Shown: in pieces, positions 57,347-64,000 of the stretch
How the letters are laid out: every line of letters begins with the position of its first letter
Position numbering within the stretch: position 1 is the stretch's first letter
From: Vitellaria paradoxa
Lineage: Eukaryota; Streptophyta; Magnoliopsida; Ericales; Sapotaceae
Direction of reading: 5' to 3'
Assembly (NCBI GenBank): GCA_019916065.1
Contig: CM034239.1
Coordinates: 40,724,663-40,788,662 of the forward strand
DNA length: 64,000 nt
Position numbers and translations under genes: made by a program
Notes under the pieces: generated by a model
Database searches by the model: none
The model's input: only the letters and a program-made list of their open reading frames with translations
What the model was told of the DNA's origin: nothing

Positions 57347-60300
57347 CAATCCCCCTGATGCCTTTCAAATGTTTCTTTTATTATAAAACAAAAATGTTAC
57401 ATTGCATTCCTCATAGAAAAGCAACAAACTCAAAAGTCTATTTAATAACACAAAAACATATCAACCAATAATATGATAAGTTGAATAGTTTAGTCTCAAA
57501 TTTTATATTTCATCCCTACTACAATCTGTGAACATATACCGTTTCTAATGTATGCTTCAAACAATTAAAAAAAAAAAAATCATAGACAGTCAGACAGCCA
57601 TTCATTTCACCCAGAATGTTTCTTTTAAAAGCAACAAGATGTTTCTTTTATTATTAAAACAAAAATGTTATATTGCATTCCTCATATAAAAGCAACAAGA
57701 ACTCATAAGTCTATTTAATAACAACAAAAACATATCAACAAATAATATGATAAGTTGAATAGTTTAGTCTCAAATTTTATATTTCATCCCTACTACAATT
57801 TGTGAACATACACTGTTTTAATGTATGCTACAAACAATTAAAAAAAAATCATAGACAGTCAGACAGCCATTCATTTCACACAGAAAGGAGATAGATACAA
57901 TTATAAATACAATTATTTATAGATTGTAAACATACTTTGCTTCACAATTAGGGCGGCATGAGTGACAAATTCGGCTTGCATAGTTTGCTTTATGCATTGC
58001 ATCAACAACTACTAAATCATATCCATCAGCGTCACCCTGCAGAATTAAAGTACTTGCTAAGAGGAGCATCTTCTAATAATCAAGAAAAATCAAGAGACTA
58101 TAAAAAGCTCAAGGACAAAATTTGTTTGTTCAGGTAAAGTGTAAATCGCACCTTTGGCCTCTCAAGGTAAATGTTGTAGAACTCTGGTGCAGGATCTTTA
58201 CTATTTTTTGTAAAGAACGGATACCATCTTGCTTCTCAAACCATTTCCAAGCAGGATAAACCTGTATTTATCAGGAAGAAAAGGGTTCAACAAAAGTTCC
58301 AGCATCATTAACTTTCAAGGAACTATCATAAAGCAAAAGCCCAATTACAAAATATGCGAATGCATCTCGATTAGAATCGTTTTATAAAATTCAATATAAT
58401 AGAAGATAATGAAAATGAAAACGCCTTCCGAATAGCTCGAATTAGGTTCGAGGAACACATCTATATGCAACAAGCTTAAACATATGAAGAAAAAATATAT
58501 ATAAATAAATGCTGTAAGACTAGTCTAAATACAAGAAAAGGCCTCGATTCCCGAAACCATAGGCAGATTGCAACCTAAGCGTTCATTGTGTTCTATAAAC
58601 TACAATCGCTTTAGGCAGAAAATATCATTCTAAACAGCAAGAGCTGTCATAAAAACATAAAGCACGCAGGAAAACCAGACAAGCTTAAAATGCAGTCATG
58701 ACATAAGAGAACGCAGCAGTTATATAACCATAGAAGTTGTTTGGATATAATAATGACTTTAGAAGTGTTAGCAGACAATTATCAGCAGCAGCATGCATTC
58801 CAGGACTGAAAAGGGGGGGGGGAGAAGGTCTAATCCTCTCTTTTACTTAAACTTAACAAGTTGAATTAGCAAAAAGACAGGTCCTGAGTGCAACATATTA
58901 GAGGATAAGGTAGCTCAACAACCTAAGCCTAGAACTCAAATACAGCACAGATCTGAACATATAAGTTCCAAAGTCTCCTATACACACTGAAGCATGTGAG
59001 CAAACCATGCATAAAGGCCGAGAGTGACACTCTAAAAGGACGAGCTCGTGGCGCGCGAGAGAGAGAGAGAGAGATTGTTAATACATTCAAGCATTTCCAT
59101 CAACAACATCAGAAGAACAACATTGGTACACTACACGTGAAAACTTCCCTAGAACACACTAATTAACAAATATTGAATTCCTACCTCACCCAAAAACTCC
59201 ACAATAAAATCTTCCCCAAATCCACCTTCTTTATTGCAAACAACACCAAGCCCCTGACCAACAAATAGCAATGGCCAAAATAAGAAAAATAGCAGTAGTC
59301 AAAATAGGAAAAGATCACCAATGTTAAACTTCAGATAAGAAGACAGAAAACAAGACTAGTTAAAAATTAGTTTATGCAACTAAGAAGTAAATACCTTTCT
59401 ATAAGCAACATAATTGTCCCAGGACGGCTATCAATAGCCTTAAGTATACTTTCACAAAGTTGTACAGTTTGTCTATCATCATCCTCAGCAGTTTTTAGGA
59501 TCTCTTTAATAACAGGCTGCAAAGGATACATCATGGGAGTGTTTCCAGAGCCTGTAAATTGCCGGACCTGCTTATTCAGAGTACGAAGGAGAATATCTTC
59601 AATAAACAAATGCTTATCTTGAAGAGTCCAATCCAATCCCTCTGGCATAGAATCAAGTAAAAGATTGTGAGTGTAAGGATCTATTCCATAAACTTCTTGT
59701 TCTATCACCTCAACTCCAAGCTGTTTTCTAGGTTTATAGTCCTTAACTTCAGGAATCTCCATATCAGATTCCTCAGTGCCATTTCTCTGAGCACTAAGTT
59801 TTCATCATAATCATCAGGTAAGGAAACCCGCATCTTCCTTTTCACTTCCTCCTCGTCTGCTACAATAACATATTGATCAATTACTTCATATTTCCTCGTA
59901 ACAGGAGGAACAAGGCTTGCTTTGGTCATTCGAGCACCCCATTCACGCTCATCAGTCAGAGGATCAAAACAATCATCTGCAATAAAGTATCCATCTCCTC
60001 TTTCAATTCTACTTTCTGATTGGAAATCCGACTCACTTTCTGTGTCTGATGCAGTACTCTCACTATCGGTCTTGGTTTCCTCAGAGGACCTGTCAAGTTC
60101 ATCAGATGTCTCACTTCCAGAGTCCAGAGATTTTTATTCAACCTGGATAAACGCCTTCTGATTTCTCGATCAGATGCATATTCACCATGATCAAGACCAC
60201 CATTAATGGAGGAGGTGCCATTACTGCGAATGGTTTTCTTTTCCACCACTTTGTTTAGCTTCTTCCTATATTTCAAGGTAGAGAAAAGGCCTGAAGGTGA

Positions 60301-63300
60301 ATCATCTTTCCAATTTTTCAACATCTCATCTCTTTCCCTATAAGGCTTAGAAACATTTTCTAAGCATGTGGCAAGTCGGATAAATAATGAAACAATTCGA
60401 TTCATGTCCCCAGCATCACCACGATTTTTTGCCCTGCATTCACATAATATGCACCAAAAAGGGGTTACGAAAACAGGGACGTATCATGAACATTTAAATA
60501 TATCGTAAATTGTATAATATACTAACATAAAAAGCGATGAAAGAAAGAGTTTTATATTACACCCCAATGTTTTAAAAACCGGACCGTTCATTGAACCGGA
60601 AAAGTGACCGGGTCATGGGTCAGTGGTTCAACCGTCGATTCAACCGGAATTGAACCGGAGTTGAACCGTGACATCATAAATATATTTAAATATATAAATA
60701 AAATATAAAAATATGTTAGAATTATATAATAATTCTAAAAACTTATATTTTTTTCATATATTCTTTACTCTATTTTGTTTTACTAATAAAAAGTGTCAAC
60801 AAAATGTGTTATAAAATAAAATCATTTAAAACTAAGATATTATATAGGTAAAACCAAGCAAAAATAAGAAACAATAAGCATCAGTGGCTTAGTGGATAGT
60901 AGTACTTTACCACAAAATAGACTCAGATTCGATTCTAAACTGGTGCATATTAGTTTATTTATTTTACTATTCAAAAAAAATAAAAAAAAGTCCTAGTTCA
61001 ACCGGCAAAACCGGCACCGGTTCGACGGTTGAACGGTGGGTCACCGGTTTTAGGTCGTTTAACATCCAACAGGGTTTTACTGGTTAACCGGACCATTTCT
61101 TGGACCGGTTCCCAGTTCAACCGGTCGATCCGGTCTGGATTTTAAAACATTGTCACACCCATTTGAAAAAACAATAATAATAATAATTAACATCAAATTG
61201 TTGTTTCTTCAAATATCAAATCCAAGGGTCTAATTGGAAAACGTGTGTCGGACACACATCCCCACCCTTTCCCTTGTCATATCCAGTGAATTGGGGTACA
61301 AAGGTGGAAATAGAAGAATCCATATAACACTCTGTAGAAGAAGGTAAGTTGTCAAACTTTTAAGTGGAAAAATATTTGTTCCTTCAACTAAAAATTTTCC
61401 CAACTAAACGAGGTTGTGGCTACAACTCCCTCAACAGAGATTATCCTGGTTATATATGATATAAAAGATATTTGTTCCTTCAACTAAAAATTTTCCCAAC
61501 TAAACGGGGTTGTGGCTACAACTTCCTCAACAGAGATTATCCTGGTTATATATGATAGAAAACAGGCTGGCTAATCATCGAACCATTAGACATTCTTATT
61601 GCATAGTCTACTAGGCAGGTATATCACTCGTAGAAGTGCCCACATAACAAATCCAAAACAAAGCCTACACGTACATTGCACGTAACAAATGGACAAACAC
61701 AAAGGAAGATATCACATTTTTTCAATTTAAATTTTAGTTTTAAATAATTTCTTAGAAGGTGAGCCTTGGAAAGGTTGTTCTTTTTGAACCAAGACGTTGC
61801 CAAGTCAATATTCAAAACAGTCATGTAATTGCCCTTTCCCAAACCCTGAATGTAGGCAAAAGCCTCGGGTATTGGGCCACCCTTTTAAAGAATTTCTTAC
61901 ATGCGGGGGATGAATTTTTTGAAACAAGTTGTACCATTTTATACTTTAAACAGACACCAAATTTTGAATACTGTATAGGCTATGTTTGATTTGAGAGAAT
62001 AGGATTTGGAGGATAAGTAATAGCATGAGATAGAATTTTTTTTTTTTTTTTTGGTTGGTGAGATATAAAATAGGAAAAAGATGCAATGTGATACGAGATT
62101 TGACAAAAGATAATTGTGAACCTTTAGATTTTGGCAGGAACTACTCTAATGAATGGGACCTCCCCTAGTTATTGTATATTCCCAATTTCGGGGAACATAA
62201 TATCTAGACATAACATATCCGGACTTAATTAGCTTAGTCAAAATAGAATGAGATGGGTCCCATGAATTAGGAATCCAATCCCCACCTCCAATCCCATAAT
62301 CAAAATTACAAATCCAATCGCCACATCTAATCCCATAATCAAACATAGCCATAAAGCTGTTTAAAATGTTTCCAAAGCATGATAACCTCCTAAGAAATTT
62401 TTCCAACAACAATACGCAACATGCTAAACATGTCCCCTGTATTTGCTTCATTTCCTTTGTTTTCAAACACAAAAAATAATTTTGGAAACAAAACAAAAAA
62501 GGCTAGAAGCACTGTTAGTTCTTGACCTTTACTGCTGACACATACGAAAGGAAGAATTCCCTAACAAACAATAGTTACTAACTAGAAACCTCCACGAGGA
62601 GCCTTCCCCAGTTAGCCTAATAATTAATTAAGTCAGAGCCACTGGAAATGGAAACATCTCAAAAAAACATTTTGAAACCATCACAAAAATATGAGAATAC
62701 ATAAAAATATTTAGAAGAATAAATTGAATGCATCAACAAATACAAAAATCTACTAGAAAATTAATTAGTTTAGAGGAATAAATTGAACGTATCTACAAAT
62801 ATGAAAATCTACTAAAAAATTAATTAAACAACTTATTCTTTTAGTTCATTGCCCCTCCCTAAACCCCGCAAGGCAAAAGCCTCGTGCATTGAGCTACCGT
62901 TTTTTATTATTTGAGTGCATTATATTTTACTTGAAGTGATTTCCTATTTCAATGGAGACATTATGATTATTTTTCTACTGGAAATGTTTCTATCATTTTG
63001 ATGCGTCTTCTTTTTTTTTTGGGGGGGGGGGGGGGTGATAATTTGTTATTTGCATTGACAGAATATTGTTATGTTATCAATGGAAGTCTCAAGGTTCAGA
63101 TTTGAAGCAATGATCAAGTTGCTCTTATGCAATTTAGAGTTTGGGGCTTCAATACTCAAAAACAATCTCCGTTTATTGGGGTAGACTGCATATATTGCCC
63201 TTCTTCAAACCCCGCATTGGCAAAAGTCTCATGTACTACATCACACTTTTATCAATGGAAGTTTCATGTTTCCATTTTTGCAGGATTAGTTGTCATTCTT

Positions 63301-64000
63301 AATGTTATTAACCAAATTTACCAAATACAAAACTTCAAACATACTTGATTGCATCCCGGCACATCCGACTGATATCCTCTTTCACAGAGCTCAAGCCACG
63401 GCCAGCATAGTAACCATTCTTCATTCTATCCTCAATGTCAGCAACCTGTCCAACAAGAAATGTGAGCTTCCAAAAACAAAAAAATAGAACAAGACCTCTC
63501 ATAAAGAAACCCTAGAAGAAATCATGGTAGTACCTTTGGCACAAAAAATCGAAGGTATTCTCCTTCATTATGTCTTTCAAACCCGAGGCAAGAAATTCCT
63601 CCATCCTCTTGTAACTATTTCCAGATTTTTTGATAGTCCAAGGCCTCAGATGGGCATCCCTTGACAGGATAGAAGAAGACTTTCTAGCATCAAATAGTTT
63701 CGAGCGTTTGTATAAGCTTCTGCGGAATAACTGATTTGCTGAGTCCCTCCGATCCAAACTTTCAAAATAATCTCTCAATCCACTGGAATCATCCATGTGA
63801 GTGTCCAGCCCATTATGATTTTTAAACACTGATGAAGTTCTCTCATTTATGTGCTTAAGACTCCTTATTTTTGAATGCGAACATTGGCTCTTGACCCAAT
63901 TAATATTTAGAAATTTATCTGCCAAATCACCAAACTGGCTGCAGCCTCTAATATCTATACAACATAAAGAAGGGAAGGACCGAATAATTTCTTCAAGCAT
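52871..64000 (-). CDS. ATXR3: ATXR3/SDG2-type histone H3K4 methyltransferase, C-terminal part, frame broken by many indels
   Basis: ATXR3/SDG2 deposits H3K4me3 in plant nuclei. The window shows the 3' exons; the 5' part lies beyond 64000. Exons by homology and GT-AG: 63534-64000, 63345-63445, 59395-60433, 59185-59253, 58152-58261, 57936-58036, 56154-56253, 55961-56056, 55458-55627, 55246-55371, 55054-55106, about 54270-54567, 54132-54239, 53732-54034, 52871-53046. Recognisable blocks: IIRSFPSLCCIDIRGCSQFG, YKRMEEFLASGL, DYKPRKQLGVEV, SET-domain parts GLGVVCNKEGGFGEDF, RICHSCRPNCEAK and GEEITFDYNS, then post-SET CLCGSQVCRG. The SET exons are nearly clean. Elsewhere one-base gaps recur (near 63548, 60133, 59805, 59423, 58204), and indels become dense in 52871-55627. 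Splice sites survive throughout. It is either a decayed copy or a real gene hidden by sequence error. Confidence 0.85.
54637..54725 (-). repeat. tRNA-like (SINE head-like) fragment in an intron
   Basis: On the minus strand, TAGCTCAAGTGG matches a Pol III A-box, and GGATTTGAGTC about 35 bp later resembles a B-box. Not foldable into an intact tRNA by eye. Probably a tRNA-derived SINE remnant between ATXR3-like exons. Confidence 0.4.
56820..56940 (-). repeat. SINE 3'-end fragment
   Basis: Read on the minus strand: 'agaccccggcataggcggga', then a 'tcccatgcacttggctacc' type tail and a T-run. This matches the general pattern of a plant tRNA-derived SINE tail (Au-like). Related plus-strand pieces occur at 61825, 62850 and 63195. 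Confidence 0.5.
57075..57246. repeat. 85-bp tandem duplication
   Basis: 'gggatcacac/gt' starts at 57075 and 57160. Both units contain 'cctactgcagaaattagaag' and differ by few bases, mainly single-base indels. Within an ATXR3-like intron. Confidence 0.8.
57308..57346. repeat. T-run joined to a G-run
   Basis: About 18 T residues (57308-57325) are followed directly by about 21 G residues (57326-57346). Unusual for plant DNA and prone to sequencing and assembly error. Confidence 0.85.
57369..57890. repeat. 270-bp tandem duplication
   Basis: Units begin at 57369 and 57639 ('atgtttcttttatta'). Both run through 'gataagttgaatagtttagt' and 'cagtcagacagccattcatt'. Several differences are single-base indels. 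Within an ATXR3-like intron. Confidence 0.85.
60558..61160. mobile_element. hAT-like element rich in ACCGGTT words, with tRNA-like interior
   Basis: The element 60566-61152 (587 bp) has ends CAATGTTTTAAAAACCGGAC and, inward from the right, CAATGTTTTAAAATCCAGAC. The flanks TTACACCC and TCACACCC match at 7 of 8 positions. Subterminal regions are packed with ccggtt/aaccgg. The interior at 60885-60960 has TGGCTTAGTGG (A-box-like) and AGATTCGATTC (B-box-like). It lies in the 60434-63344 intron of the ATXR3-like gene. Confidence 0.7.
61372..61558. repeat. 96-bp tandem duplication
   Basis: Units begin at 61372 and 61468 (atatttgttccttcaac) and are nearly identical through 'ttatcctggttatatatgat'. 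Same ATXR3-like intron. Confidence 0.85.
61825..61895 (+). repeat. SINE 3'-end fragment
   Basis: 'ggcaaaagcctcgggtattg' followed by 'ggccaccctttta', the same tail type as at 56820 (minus), 62850 and 63195. Confidence 0.45.
61975..62353. mobile_element. MITE (GGCTATGTTTGATT ends)
   Basis: The element 61978-62350 (373 bp) has ends GGCTATGTTTGATTTG and, read inward from the right, GGCTATGTTTGATTATG. ATA flanks both sides. Its body resembles the MITE at 24188-24583 (ggataagtaatac/g, ggttggtgggatataaa), so the two are probably one family. Confidence 0.68.
62707..62828. repeat. Imperfect tandem duplication of about 63 bp
   Basis: Two units share 'gaataaattgaa' and 'aaaatctacta(g/a)aaaattaatt' at about 62719-62768 and 62778-62826. 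Confidence 0.6.
62848..62905 (+). repeat. SINE 3'-end fragment
   Basis: 'aaccccgcaaggcaaaagcc' then 'tcgtgcattgagctaccgtttttt', the family tail seen also at 61825 and 63195. Confidence 0.45.
63190..63255 (+). repeat. SINE 3'-end fragment
   Basis: 'aaaccccgcattggcaaaag' then 'tctcatgtactacatcacactttta', a degenerate copy of the same tail. Confidence 0.4.

Overview
The window is nuclear DNA from a flowering plant, most likely a eudicot. It has AT-rich intergenic DNA, GT-AG introns, plant-only receptor kinase, PPR and terpene synthase families, and dense plant-type transposons. I cannot name the species from sequence alone.

Layout. (1) 1-24052: a tandem segmental duplication carries two G-type lectin S-receptor-like kinases on the minus strand (507-4349, 826 codons; 17222-21923, 830 codons). 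Both have seven exons with identical intron positions, and all catalytic motifs are intact. (2) 9012-16732, between the copies: a nested transposon stack. A TG...CA element with a 5-bp target-site duplication (TSD), probably a solo LTR, is interrupted by a hAT-like element and a 5'-truncated LINE. A second hAT-like element follows. (3) 25197-27637: a PPR pseudogene on the minus strand. (4) 27638-33011: gene-free, with a 1-kb palindrome and a cluster of MITEs. (5) 33012-47069: one TPS-b terpene synthase on the plus strand, seven exons, 573 codons, intact although intron 1 holds a 5.3-kb Copia retrotransposon and intron 2 holds two further elements. (6) 47686-49243: a convergent DUF1218 four-helix membrane protein gene on the minus strand, three exons, 160 codons. 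(7) 52871-64000: the C-terminal part of an ATXR3/SDG2-type H3K4 methyltransferase on the minus strand, running off the right edge. Its splice sites are preserved but its frame is broken by many one-base indels.

The genes do not form a pathway. The kinases are plasma-membrane receptors, the terpene synthase is probably plastid-targeted, DUF1218 proteins sit in endomembranes, and ATXR3 acts on chromatin. What the window shows best is transposon history: at least ten insertions with readable TSDs can be ordered relative to each other. I found no clearly new multi-gene system. The items most worth checking are the indel pattern in the ATXR3 locus, the near-empty poly(A) retroposition in the PPR pseudogene, and the intact terpene synthase spread over 14 kb of transposon-filled introns.
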